The translations under genes and the position numbers were made by a program. The notes beneath the pieces were generated by a model. It saw only the letters and a list, made by a program, of their open reading frames with translations. It was not told the DNA's origin and ran no database searches. Below are positions 7,602-17,300 of a stretch of 23,669 nucleotides of DNA, one piece after another (within the stretch, counting starts at the first letter, position 1; the number at the start of each line of letters is the position of its first letter). The DNA comes from Bacteroidales bacterium UBA5342. GTDB lineage: Bacteria; Bacteroidota; Bacteroidia; Bacteroidales; UBA5342. The stretch lies in contig DHQI01000064.1 of assembly GCA_002408065.1 (NCBI GenBank), forward strand, positions 1-23,669. The letters are read 5' to 3'.

Positions 7602-10600
7602 GGCAGACAAAGCAGGGACACAAGGGGAATGTTCTCTATTTTTACATACTTTTTTTGTTTTTAGTGAATTTAACTTCACTAAGGGCTGATGGTACGCGCA
7701 ATTTTATTGCTCCTGTTGATACTATTGGTAATGGTTTGTCATGGCAAAATGAAGCCTGTATGTATTTGTTTAATGCAACGGAAGCCAATCCCTACCTTGG
7801 TACTGTTGAGGCGGAAGCTGACGAACGTTTTTATATTAATATCCAAGATCCTGCAACTGAAAAGATATACTTGGGTTTTAATGTAAGCCAAAGTAACTAT
7901 GCTTCTACTGATTTGCATTTTCGCGTAAAGGCTCCTGATGGCACTATTGTTCAGGATTACACTGAGGTGCCCAGTTCCGGCGCTGGTTATATTTCGTCTT
8001 ATAAATCAATCTACGAAGGGCCGTCTCCTACGGTAACGTCAGGGGGATACACGCCTATCGTTGTTACTCCGCTTTCTGGTCAAAGTGGAGATTATTATAT
8101 CGAATTCAATAATGTCGGTTATGGTGAGACCTTAGGGTACACGCCTAGTGCTACAAACTATATTGTTACATTTCAATTTTTTGATATCTCAGTAGGTGAA
8201 ACTTCGGCAAGTCCTTCCGGACAGAAAACCCATGATTTAGTTGAGGGGCGCTTTTTTGCTTATCAGTTTCCAATGACTAACTACCACGATCGTTCCCAGC
8301 TCAATTATGATGGGGTAGATTTTGATTATTATATCTACCATCACACTGATAAGGTGACGACTAAACTGCACTGGGATAAAGTGGTAGGTGGTGGATGGAT
8401 CATCATGTTTAATGACCATGGACCTACCGATACCGGTGACCTGAGCGAAGATCGTAAGTCAAATAGTAGCAATAGTTATTCTCTGGCGACTCCTAAATAC
8501 CGTATCTTTTTTGCACAACCCGACGAGACTGTTTACGAAACAACGGACACTGAGCCGGTATTTGCTTACGAAGAATACCGTTGGGATTGTGAAAGTGGGC
8601 AGCGTGCCTTCTTTTTCAACATCAACCGCAGTGGCCGTTTGGAGATGCTGATGGAGTTTGGCGACGGCTATGATAATGGTTATTTCGATCCTAATACCTC
8701 AGACCGCATCCTTATTGTAGAGGATGTTACAGTTAACCGTAACAAAGTGTTGTGGGATGGATTGGATGGTAACGGTACCAGTCGTGCTTCTGCTACTTTT
8801 ACCATCAATATGAGTTTCTCTATCGGGTCTTTGAACAACCCGATGTTCGATGTAGAGCAGGTAATGGGGGGAATTCAGGCGGAGTTGATAGCGCCGGCAC
8901 CGGCCACTTTTGGATGGACACAATACCCTAAAGTGTATTATGATGATGAGGATATAAATAACCTGGGGCGTTATGATTACGACGGCTCTTCTTCGTTAAC
9001 ACATATTTTTCCCTATTATAGTTATCAACGGGGAGATAGTCGCTACAATTATGGCGACCAGGTGTGGATCAATTCCTGGTGGACAGCTCACGAAGAGGAG
9101 TTCTCCGAGACTATATCAGTCAGTGCGTCTCCGGGAATTATTCCTGTGGATACCATTTGGGGGGCTGACCCCGGCTCTTGTTCTTCCAGCGATGGCGAAA
9201 TTTACATTGAAGGTCTTATAGGAGGCGATAGTTACAGTGTGGTTTATGATAAAGACGGAGTGACTCAATCTTCAGCTTCTTATACAGCCGACGGCAATGG
9301 TGTTGTTACTATTGCAGGATTAAGTCCGGGGGACTATGATGCTTTTTTGGTGAGCAGTGGTGCTTGTAATACCAGTGATAATACAACATTGATAAGTCTT
9401 TCTTGTGTAGATGCTAACGATGCGGTGCTATCCTGTCAGACGAACCCAGGTGGGACAGCGATGATAAATGTTCCATCCTCCAACTTTAGTGGGGCACCTT
9501 ATGCCGCTAATACACTTACACACCTTTCCATTATTACTTTTCCGGCTAATGCCAATGCTATAACTATTGGTAGTACTACTTATAATAGTCAGGCAGAGCT
9601 GGGTAGTGGTGTGGAAGTAACAACAAATACCAGCGGCAATCCTACGCAAAGTATTAGTGTGGATCCGAACGATGATGTGGCCAGCGTTGTAGTGTATTAC
9701 CGCCTGAAGGATAATCAAGGCACTTATAGCGGTGAGGCTCAGGTGACGGTGCCATTTCCCAATATGACTTTATCGGCTGATGTGACCACTACTGCTTGTG
9801 ATGGCGGATCATCCGGAGAATTAGATCTGACGGTTTTTGACGGAACGGCTCCTTATTCTTTTCTGTGGACTCCTGGCAATTATACTAGTGAAGATATCAC
9901 CGGTCTTTTGGTAGGGCAATACACCGTAGAGGTTACAGATGCTGATGGTTGTAGTGTTGTTGATTCTTTTGAGGTAACTTCTACTCCTATCACAGGAACT
10001 TGTAATATTACGGAGGAAACACCACCTGAAGTTGTTTCTACAAGTGTAGAAATTGATGTTAATGCTTCAGCTATATCTGGAACTGGTTGGAATGATTTGG
10101 ACCGTTTGGTTCTTGATGATGGTAGTTACGGTAATGCATCTATTGGTAGAAGGTCATATTCCGGGTATATATACGCAAATACCTTTGACTTCTCTGAAAT
10201 ACCTAATAATGCAACAATTTTAGGATTGGAATTGACTATAGATCGTTATGCCAGTGGTAATAGAGTTAGGGATAATGTAATACAATTTGATATAAACGGA
10301 AGTGTTGGTAATAATGTTGCATTAACAGGAACTGATTGGCCGACTTCTGCTGGAAGTCAGTCCTATGGCAATTCAACAGATTTGTGGGGTTTTGCAGAAA
10401 TTACACGCTCAGATTTAAATGATTTAGAGTTACAATTGCGACTTTATAATAGCCGTAATTCTACTAGACAGGCTTATATCGATTATGTGGCATTGCGGGT
10501 GTATTATTCGGTGCCATCAGCGTATGTTGATAATGTGTCTTATACTTTTTCAATCAATGCCGCAGATTATCCCGAAGCCAGTGGTTTCAGTTGGAGTGTG

Positions 10601-13600
10601 TCGCGTAGTGCTTTGGTTGAGTCGGTGAGTCCTGATGGGACTACAGCTACTATTAATCTTAATAACCGAGGTGGGGGTGACTATGAAATATGTGTGACAC
10701 CTTACAATGATTGTGAAACGGCGACGCCTTGCTGTACTACTATTACGGTGGTGAACGATGGTGGTGGTGTGTCTATATTAGGAACTGTTTTCGCAGACGT
10801 CGATTTAGATGGGAATTATGAAACGGGCGATCCGGGTGTAGATAGTGTGCAGGTACTGTTGTACGAAGATAACGACGGGGACGGCAGTGTAAGTGTTGGT
10901 GATGTACAGATCAACTCTAAATATACCGATAGTTTAGGGAATTATTTCTTTGATGTTTTTCCTACTTTTATTGAGAATAATGTAAGGGATGAGTTTTCAA
11001 CGGGTGATTATACCGGAAATGATGGATCGGAGAACTGGTCGGGTAATTGGGTTGTAGATGATCCTACTTATGTGTATGTTTCTGGTGGTGAGTTTGTATT
11101 TCATTATATATGGAGTGAAAATGCCTATCGTGAAGTCGACCTTTCGGGCTATACCAATGCAACTTTAAGTTTTGATTGGCGTTCTGTAGGCTTGGATTCC
11201 GGCGAAGAACTGGATGTGGAAATATCTTCTGATGGTGGAAGTAATTATACCTCATTAGCTACTTTTGGTTATTCTCCCACATCTGGTACGTTTAGTCAGG
11301 ATATTTCTGCTTATATAGCTTCTAATACACGAATTCGATTTATTAATAATACTGCCAATTGGGAGTCGGGAGAATATGTTTATGTCGATAATCTTAATAT
11401 TGTCTATTCCTCCGGAAACGGCGACTATGTGATGGAGCTTGCATCTGCTACTTTGCCCTATTGTTCTACACTGACGACTGATAACGTGGAAGTGGCTAAC
11501 TTTTCAGCATCTGATGTGAGCGACCCTGATAATAATTTTGGTATAGCTTTAGCCGACCTTGAGGTGAGTAAAACCGATGGTCTTGATACCCTGTTTATCG
11601 GGGATGGAACCATGTATAGCTATACTCTTGAGGTAACTAATAACGGCCCCACCAATGCTACTAATGTCGTGGTGGCAGAGAGCTGGCCTTCAGATTTTGT
11701 ACAGGAAATTATTGGTACGCCAAGCGCTGGTACGATAGGAGGTACCGCGCCTGATTTCACCTGGAACATGGCTACTATTGCTCTGGGGCAAACAGAAAAC
11801 CTGCAAGTAAGTTATACGGTGCCTGCAGCCATTAAGCCGGCTGAATATAGCAATAGGATAATGGTGACTAGTGATAATGATCCGCTGATTGCTAATGATA
11901 CCGCATGGGATGTGAGTTTGGTGGTGGATACTGTTTCGCCTTGGTCCACTTCTTGTCCTTCTAATGTAAGTGGTTTATGTGACACTTTATATGATCCGCA
12001 AGATCCGGTATTTACCGATAATTGTGCTTTGGAATCAGTCAAATGGATTATGTCCGGGGCAACAGTAGATACTTCTGCTCAATCAGGATTTAATTATATC
12101 GGTACTTATGATTTTAATACGGGAACGACCATTATTACCTACACGGCAACCGATTCGTCCGGTAATAGCGGACAGTGTACCTTTACGATAGATATTGATC
12201 TGCCTACTTTGCCTAGTGTTACGGTCAATGGTCCTCTGTGTGCTGGCGAGGATGCTGTTTTTTCAATTGAAGGAACAGCCGGTAATGTGATTTCGTTTGA
12301 AGGGGATACCAGTGGTAGGATAACAATCGGTGCAGGTGGAACAGAGGATTTGGTCGTTGCTAATGTGTATTCCGATGTTATTTTGTGTTTTACCAAAGTT
12401 GATAATGGCACTTGTAGCACTTCTTTTACTTTGTTCGATACGGTTGTGGTGAGCAATAGCCGCCCGGTAGCTTACGATGGTTTCTCTGATAATGCTTATG
12501 GCTGGGACGACGGCTTATCTTCGAGCAACTGGACTCAAGGGGCTAACCCTACGCTATTCGATATTGGTAACACCAGTGCAGCTATGGTGTATGAGCATGC
12601 TGCCAGTGGTATTTATGTGAATGGTGGCAGCGACTATTTATACAACAATACGGCTACTAACGGTGCGCCCAACAGTAGTCAGTCAAAATATATTAGCCGT
12701 ACACCAGCCGACAGTTTGGGTAAGACGTTTTATATTAGCTTTTTGGCGCGTTTTTCTGCGGCTCACACGAGTACATGGAGTTATTTAGCCGTAGGTAAAA
12801 AAGATAATACCGATGATAACGGAGCAGCGCTGGGACGTTTGGGCGGAAGCAACCGTAGGGGAGCAGCCTTTGCCGACAATGGTGCGGTGATGGATATTAT
12901 ATCCGGCGAAACGGTAGCTGATCAAACCTATTTTGTAGTGGGTAAGTGGACGGTGGATACCAGTGGTGTGACGGATATCGATATGTGGGTGAATCCGACC
13001 TCTTTAACAACACCACAAGGAGAATACCATAATCAGGTGCATCTAGGATCGGTGGACGATGATATGAACTCTATTGATATTCAGTCCTTTTTTGATGATA
13101 CGACTTATTTTGATGAAATACGTTACGGTTTTTCGTGGGAGGCAGTAGTGCCACATCATACGCTCATTAGTAGCGATGAGGATAACTCCATAAATTCTGG
13201 TGAGTCCGTTACTTTTACGGCTTATGGTGGTGGGGAATATGAATTTTTCTTGAACAATAGCAGTATGCAGGCCCGTAGTACTACAGCTACTTATGCGACT
13301 TCTTCTCTAGCTGATCAAGATGTGGTAAAAGTGAAAGTTTATCACGAAAATGCTTGTGATATTGATAGTGCCGAGATAATAATGACTGTAGGTGGTGCCG
13401 ATTATGGTGATGCGCCAGCAAGCTATGATGCCGGTGGTGCCGCCTGCCATATGTTTGGGGCTTCTCCGCAATTGTATCTGGGGACTGTGTCGCCTGACGA
13501 TGAGATAGATGCTCTCAGTAGCTTGGGGGTGAGCGATGATACTACCGGTGTGGACGACGAGGATGCTTTCGCTTATTTTCCGCCCTATACGACTATGCGT

Positions 13601-16600
13601 TCTAGCTATACCTTGCATGTCCCTTTGACCAATACTTCAGGTGATAGTGTAACTGTAGCGGCTTGGATTGATATGGATGCTGATGGTAGCTTTGAGTTGG
13701 ATGAAAGGGCTTCGAAAACGATTCCGGCTGGTAAAGATACGGCTACCCTGGTATGGAATGCTTTACCAATTATTCATGAAGCACGGAGTACCTATATCCG
13801 CATACGTATGGCCTCGGACAAAACGGAAATTGATGATGCTACAGGAGTGGCTTCTGATGGTGAAGTGGAGGATTATCCTTTTGAAATTTACTATGCTGGC
13901 GATTGTCCTACTGAGGCTTTTCTTGTGCAAGATGATGTCGCTAACTGGTACGATTTAGATTTGGCAACTGCTACTTATACTTTAGCTAATGATAACCACA
14001 GTGGGAAAATAAACGGGGTAGGGTACAATATGCTCGATGGTCTTATTTATGGTTATGAAAATACCAATAAGAACGGATATATAGCTATCACTTCTGTTAA
14101 TGCTAACACCAGTCCTTCTACCTATACCACTTATTTTGTGGGGCCAATTCCCGGACTACCTACCGGAACAGGTTTCTATGTGGGGGATGTGGGCAACGGA
14201 GATCTTTATTTGCGAAGTGGTGGTGCCGATGTGATGTATATTATTGATGTTGATCCGGACTCGCCAACATATTTAGGCAATGTGCGTTCTCGTTCTATTT
14301 CGGGCGATGGTGGGGCTACTTATACCGATATGGTTTACTTACCATCAGATAATATGATTTATGCCCTTGATAATAAAACCGGAGATCTTCATCAGATAAA
14401 CCCAACTACTGGTGTAACTACGAATATATATGCTGGTAGTGTGCCAAAAGCAACTTATGGAGCACAGTATCTTGATGTTAACGGTTTTATGTATGCCAGC
14501 GATAATGCTTCGGGTGATATTTACCGTGTAAGTCTGACGGGTAACCCTGATTATGAGGGAGTGTTATGGGCTATTGGTCCTGCGTCGAGCCAAAACGATG
14601 GTTCGCGCTGTCCTATGGCTCCGGTGCCTATCGACTTTGGTGATGCACCTGATTCTTATATTACCGAGGTCTCGTACGGCACACAGATAGGTGCACGACA
14701 TGCGGTGCCATTGTACAATGACGTTGCACATACAGCGCCGCTGATGATTGGTAGTCACGTCGATGTGGAGATTGATGGGCAGCCAGGCCAAGGGGCAGAT
14801 GGCGATGATGTTAGTGGCTTTGATGATGAGGATGGTTTCTCTGATTTACCAGCCTTGAGCACGGTCAGCACTTCTTATGCTCTTTCGGTGGATGTTATGA
14901 ATAATACAGGTGGGGAAGTGTATCTATCTGCTTATATCGATTTTGATAAAGATAGCCTCTTTAATGATGATGAGCGTGTGGATGCTATCATTTCTTCATC
15001 ATCTGCTTCTTTACAAACTGTAAACTTGAACTGGACAGGAATTGGCACCACTATCGATATCAACCCGGGAACATCGTATCTGCGTTTGCGTTTATCCTCT
15101 GTTCAGGCAGATGTGCAGGTGCCGAATGGTATTGCAATGGATGGTGAAGTGGAGGACCATGAATTGGTAATAAGCGGAATACAGACGGACAGTGTGACCC
15201 GGATTGAAGAAACTACGGCTACCTATTATGGATATCTATGGGCGGGTAATGATATTGAAGAATATGGTTTTTATTATTCGACCGATAATGATGTGTCCAA
15301 GCTGGTGGAAGGAACTGCTCAGAAAGCCCAAGTTTATAGCGGTGTGGCAGTTGATGTGGATAGTGTCTATTTAAGTTATGATGTCTCTAGTCTTACAAAT
15401 CGTTCGGCATATTATTTTAGGGCATTTATGAAGGATGCTGACGATAATTACTTCTATGGTAATGTGGTGCGTTTTGTCTCCGAGAAACGAGACTTTTCTC
15501 TGCTTCTGGATGGAGATGGCGACTGTGTGGTCGTCGATGAGTTTTATACCGATTCTCTTATCAACGATTGGGGCGGAGCCAACACTTTTTCTGTCGATTT
15601 CTGGATGAAAAAGAATTCGACATCTACAGCTCGTCAGGTTTTGATTCAAAACTACGCTGCTACAGCCGGTTATACGCTTGCGCTAAACAATGGTTATGTA
15701 AGTCTGGAAAGTCATAGCGGTGCTTCAGTGCTGTCCGCTCTACAAATTACAGATGAAGATTGGCACCATTTAGCGTTGACTTACAATAACGGAATAGCTC
15801 GTATTTATATTGATGATAGTGTGAGTGGGGCGCTTTCATTGACATTGGCGCAAGCCGGGGAAGATGCCAACTGTTTTATTGGTGCTGGTTATACAGGGGC
15901 TGTTCTTGAAGATGAGTTCAACGGTCATCTTGATGCTATGCGTTTCTGGAACGTGACTCTTACCTCCGAGCAAGTCAGTGAATTACTGTACGATATTGTA
16001 GAGCAGGGGGCTGGTTCTGCTGTTATGGGAGTCGGTTCCGGTAAGGTGATAAATGCTTTGAATTGGAATAATCTGATCGTATCGTTGGCATTTAATGTGA
16101 AATCTACTGAGGAAGCAATACAGGATTTCTCCGGAGCTCTGAACTATGAAAATCAACAGCAATTGCATAACTGTCCTTTCTTTCATTCCGACGCTCGCTT
16201 GGGAGCTGATAGTGTTTCCTTCAATCTTGTAGCTTTTGGCAATGCCAAGCCTTCACCTTATCTTCCAAGGGCATATTGGCGCTATGATAATACAAATGTA
16301 GTATGGCAAAGTGCTGATAACTGGAGTGGCTTTGCTTATCCGGGGGAGGGCGCTTCGGCGGCTCAGTACCCTGATGTGGCCTCTTCTGATATGGAAAATG
16401 ACAGTGCTTATTGTAAATATACCATTGTTTCCGGCTCTTCGTCAATGGCTACCGTAACTACTACACCGCCTCAGGTCCAGGTCTTGGTCGATCGTGACGA
16501 GAATATTGGCACTTATTATGTGGACGATACCAATTCCGAACTTTGGATTATGCAAGGTATTAGACCTGTTATTTTTGGGCAAAGAGTTGAAGACGAAGAA

Positions 16601-16645
16601 GGTGCTATTGTTATAGAAGAAGGTGCTATGGAGGTCTTTCATTAA
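7598..16645 (+). CDS. Giant modular surface protein B, 3015 residues (SprB, DUF11, HYR, GEVED, propeller, LamG)
   Basis: The signal peptide ends near A30 (SLRA|DGTRNFI). Approximate modules: family N-terminal module 31-500; SprB-like 513-605; Ig-like 611-721; SprB 722-798; jelly-roll 811-973; PKD-like 980-1053; SdrD_B-like 1058-1121 and 1275-1321, split by a MAM-like insert (1126-1273); DUF11 1318-1443; HYR 1445-1535; Ig-like 1538-1621; jelly-roll or LamG-like 1625-1851; Ig-like 1853-1931; GEVED 1935-2100 (DYGDAPASY, DGEVEDYPF); beta-propeller resembling DUF6923 2101-2341; second GEVED 2345-2527 (DFGDAPDSY, DGEVEDHEL); FN3-like from 2529; LamG 2632-2803; unknown C-terminal module 2808-3015. 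The first ~1120 residues parallel protein A, so B looks like A with extra modules inserted before the shared end. It is probably a surface adhesin or sugar-binding protein; no catalytic motif was seen and the ligand is unknown. Confidence 0.92.
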   Translation: MRQTKQGHKGNVLYFYILFLFLVNLTSLRADGTRNFIAPVDTIGNGLSWQNEACMYLFNATEANPYLGTVEAEADERFYINIQDPATEKIYLGFNVSQSNYASTDLHFRVKAPDGTIVQDYTEVPSSGAGYISSYKSIYEGPSPTVTSGGYTPIVVTPLSGQSGDYYIEFNNVGYGETLGYTPSATNYIVTFQFFDISVGETSASPSGQKTHDLVEGRFFAYQFPMTNYHDRSQLNYDGVDFDYYIYHHTDKVTTKLHWDKVVGGGWIIMFNDHGPTDTGDLSEDRKSNSSNSYSLATPKYRIFFAQPDETVYETTDTEPVFAYEEYRWDCESGQRAFFFNINRSGRLEMLMEFGDGYDNGYFDPNTSDRILIVEDVTVNRNKVLWDGLDGNGTSRASATFTINMSFSIGSLNNPMFDVEQVMGGIQAELIAPAPATFGWTQYPKVYYDDEDINNLGRYDYDGSSSLTHIFPYYSYQRGDSRYNYGDQVWINSWWTAHEEEFSETISVSASPGIIPVDTIWGADPGSCSSSDGEIYIEGLIGGDSYSVVYDKDGVTQSSASYTADGNGVVTIAGLSPGDYDAFLVSSGACNTSDNTTLISLSCVDANDAVLSCQTNPGGTAMINVPSSNFSGAPYAANTLTHLSIITFPANANAITIGSTTYNSQAELGSGVEVTTNTSGNPTQSISVDPNDDVASVVVYYRLKDNQGTYSGEAQVTVPFPNMTLSADVTTTACDGGSSGELDLTVFDGTAPYSFLWTPGNYTSEDITGLLVGQYTVEVTDADGCSVVDSFEVTSTPITGTCNITEETPPEVVSTSVEIDVNASAISGTGWNDLDRLVLDDGSYGNASIGRRSYSGYIYANTFDFSEIPNNATILGLELTIDRYASGNRVRDNVIQFDINGSVGNNVALTGTDWPTSAGSQSYGNSTDLWGFAEITRSDLNDLELQLRLYNSRNSTRQAYIDYVALRVYYSVPSAYVDNVSYTFSINAADYPEASGFSWSVSRSALVESVSPDGTTATINLNNRGGGDYEICVTPYNDCETATPCCTTITVVNDGGGVSILGTVFADVDLDGNYETGDPGVDSVQVLLYEDNDGDGSVSVGDVQINSKYTDSLGNYFFDVFPTFIENNVRDEFSTGDYTGNDGSENWSGNWVVDDPTYVYVSGGEFVFHYIWSENAYREVDLSGYTNATLSFDWRSVGLDSGEELDVEISSDGGSNYTSLATFGYSPTSGTFSQDISAYIASNTRIRFINNTANWESGEYVYVDNLNIVYSSGNGDYVMELASATLPYCSTLTTDNVEVANFSASDVSDPDNNFGIALADLEVSKTDGLDTLFIGDGTMYSYTLEVTNNGPTNATNVVVAESWPSDFVQEIIGTPSAGTIGGTAPDFTWNMATIALGQTENLQVSYTVPAAIKPAEYSNRIMVTSDNDPLIANDTAWDVSLVVDTVSPWSTSCPSNVSGLCDTLYDPQDPVFTDNCALESVKWIMSGATVDTSAQSGFNYIGTYDFNTGTTIITYTATDSSGNSGQCTFTIDIDLPTLPSVTVNGPLCAGEDAVFSIEGTAGNVISFEGDTSGRITIGAGGTEDLVVANVYSDVILCFTKVDNGTCSTSFTLFDTVVVSNSRPVAYDGFSDNAYGWDDGLSSSNWTQGANPTLFDIGNTSAAMVYEHAASGIYVNGGSDYLYNNTATNGAPNSSQSKYISRTPADSLGKTFYISFLARFSAAHTSTWSYLAVGKKDNTDDNGAALGRLGGSNRRGAAFADNGAVMDIISGETVADQTYFVVGKWTVDTSGVTDIDMWVNPTSLTTPQGEYHNQVHLGSVDDDMNSIDIQSFFDDTTYFDEIRYGFSWEAVVPHHTLISSDEDNSINSGESVTFTAYGGGEYEFFLNNSSMQARSTTATYATSSLADQDVVKVKVYHENACDIDSAEIIMTVGGADYGDAPASYDAGGAACHMFGASPQLYLGTVSPDDEIDALSSLGVSDDTTGVDDEDAFAYFPPYTTMRSSYTLHVPLTNTSGDSVTVAAWIDMDADGSFELDERASKTIPAGKDTATLVWNALPIIHEARSTYIRIRMASDKTEIDDATGVASDGEVEDYPFEIYYAGDCPTEAFLVQDDVANWYDLDLATATYTLANDNHSGKINGVGYNMLDGLIYGYENTNKNGYIAITSVNANTSPSTYTTYFVGPIPGLPTGTGFYVGDVGNGDLYLRSGGADVMYIIDVDPDSPTYLGNVRSRSISGDGGATYTDMVYLPSDNMIYALDNKTGDLHQINPTTGVTTNIYAGSVPKATYGAQYLDVNGFMYASDNASGDIYRVSLTGNPDYEGVLWAIGPASSQNDGSRCPMAPVPIDFGDAPDSYITEVSYGTQIGARHAVPLYNDVAHTAPLMIGSHVDVEIDGQPGQGADGDDVSGFDDEDGFSDLPALSTVSTSYALSVDVMNNTGGEVYLSAYIDFDKDSLFNDDERVDAIISSSSASLQTVNLNWTGIGTTIDINPGTSYLRLRLSSVQADVQVPNGIAMDGEVEDHELVISGIQTDSVTRIEETTATYYGYLWAGNDIEEYGFYYSTDNDVSKLVEGTAQKAQVYSGVAVDVDSVYLSYDVSSLTNRSAYYFRAFMKDADDNYFYGNVVRFVSEKRDFSLLLDGDGDCVVVDEFYTDSLINDWGGANTFSVDFWMKKNSTSTARQVLIQNYAATAGYTLALNNGYVSLESHSGASVLSALQITDEDWHHLALTYNNGIARIYIDDSVSGALSLTLAQAGEDANCFIGAGYTGAVLEDEFNGHLDAMRFWNVTLTSEQVSELLYDIVEQGAGSAVMGVGSGKVINALNWNNLIVSLAFNVKSTEEAIQDFSGALNYENQQQLHNCPFFHSDARLGADSVSFNLVAFGNAKPSPYLPRAYWRYDNTNVVWQSADNWSGFAYPGEGASAAQYPDVASSDMENDSAYCKYTIVSGSSSMATVTTTPPQVQVLVDRDENIGTYYVDDTNSELWIMQGIRPVIFGQRVEDEEGAIVIEEGAMEVFH
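15182..16642 (+). repeat. Copy 2 of the shared C-terminal block (FN3-like, LamG, unknown end)
   Basis: The last ~487 residues of B align with those of A and C. The final ~60 residues (VQVLVDRD, IGTYYVDD, LWIMQGI, RVED, EEGAMEVF) are much closer to C than to A, which suggests that B and C share a more recent common end. Confidence 0.85.
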
Positions 16646-16861
16646 TAAAATATCGTGTTAGTTTAATAATCGCCCGTTAATCTTTTTTATTTGATTATTC
16701 GATGTTTATTGAAAATCCCCTAGTTGTTGTATGTTGTTGAATATTATTGTATTAATGTAATTTTTGATTTTTGTAATTGAAAGTTTAACGAAGTGTTGTT
16801 TAAGGTGTTTTTATAAGAGTTTGAAGTGCTCGTGGCTAGGGACTGTTGTTGCTGTTTTTTC
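16646..16861 (+). other. Non-coding spacer after gene B
   Basis: No gene is visible. AATAATC (16665-16671) and GATTATT (16693-16699) form a 7-bp inverted repeat with a 21-nt loop containing a T-rich run. It could be a weak terminator for gene B, but there is no T-tract after the stem. The rest is AT-rich without clear structure. Confidence 0.4.
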
Positions 16862-16875
16862 TTAACCTATGTTAA
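16862..16875. promoter_or_regulatory. Candidate operator: TTAAC-N4-GTTAA inverted repeat upstream of locus C
   Basis: TTAACCTATGTTAA matches the arms of the dyad upstream of gene B and has the same 62-nt distance to its TATTTTTG box. Its survival at a locus whose original first codons were cut off suggests that it still regulates the chimeric gene. Confidence 0.45.
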
Positions 16876-16919
16876 AACATCAGGCCATTTGTTGCCCTGA
16901 AGTCTGGAAAAAAAGCCCT

Positions 16920-16945
16920 CTTCTGCGAAATATTAATTATTTTTG
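16920..16945 (+). promoter_or_regulatory. Candidate promoter of locus C (TATTTTTG -7 box)
   Basis: TATTTTTG at 16938-16945 fits TAnnTTTG and sits in a 26-bp block that matches the one upstream of gene B. From here the leader to the remnant ATG (17037) would be about 85 nt, and to the GTG of gene C (17301) about 350 nt. Confidence 0.45.
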
Positions 16946-17036
16946 CCAATTGTTTTTGAGACCATTATCATTTTTTAACAGGGGGCAGATATGAGGATGA
17001 CAATTAAACCCTCTTGGCTGTATTAGAGGCAATTCC

Positions 17037-17285
17037 ATGGGGCATATACAGCGGGGAAACAGGAAGGGGTTTCTCTTTTTTTACATATTTATTTTATTTT
17101 TAGTGAGTAGTTATTCACTAATGGCTGATGGTAGGCGTAATTTTATAGCGCCGGCTGATACCATTGGCAATGGTTTTTCCTGGAAAAGCGAAGCCCGTGT
17201 GTGCCTGTTTAATGCTACCGAAGCGAACTCTTACCTTGCTACTGTTGAAGCAAAAGCCGACTATCAACTTATTTATTTGAATTAA
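17037..17285 (+). pseudogene. Truncated N-terminus of a third giant paralogue
   Basis: The 82-residue frame has the same layout as the starts of A and B: a basic N-terminus, a hydrophobic signal sequence, then ADGRRNFIAPADTIGNG, LFNATEANSYL and TVEAKAD. After AKAD (about 17258) it loses the match and reaches a TAA at 17283. Upstream sequence, including AATTCCATG around the start and the promoter block, also matches gene B. The rest of the ~470-residue N-terminal module is missing. A short resemblance of the last residues (IYLN) to IYLGFN of the paralogues may mean a small internal deletion came first. As it keeps a signal peptide it could still be made as a short secreted peptide, but it is best read as a remnant left when a new N-terminus was joined to this locus. 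Confidence 0.8.
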
Positions 17286-17300
17286 TTTCGGACGTTAAAA

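Noticed and set aside
13307..13618. Reverse-strand frames of 60-115 codons within the giant genes
   Set aside because: They lie opposite well-supported modular coding sequence, have no recognisable motifs, and are expected by chance in long genes.
17283..17300. Readthrough or recoding of the TAA joining the 82-codon remnant to gene C in the same frame
   Set aside because: The sequence after the stop does not continue the N-terminal module but starts a complete new signal peptide, so a fusion scar is simpler. The shared frame has a one in three chance.
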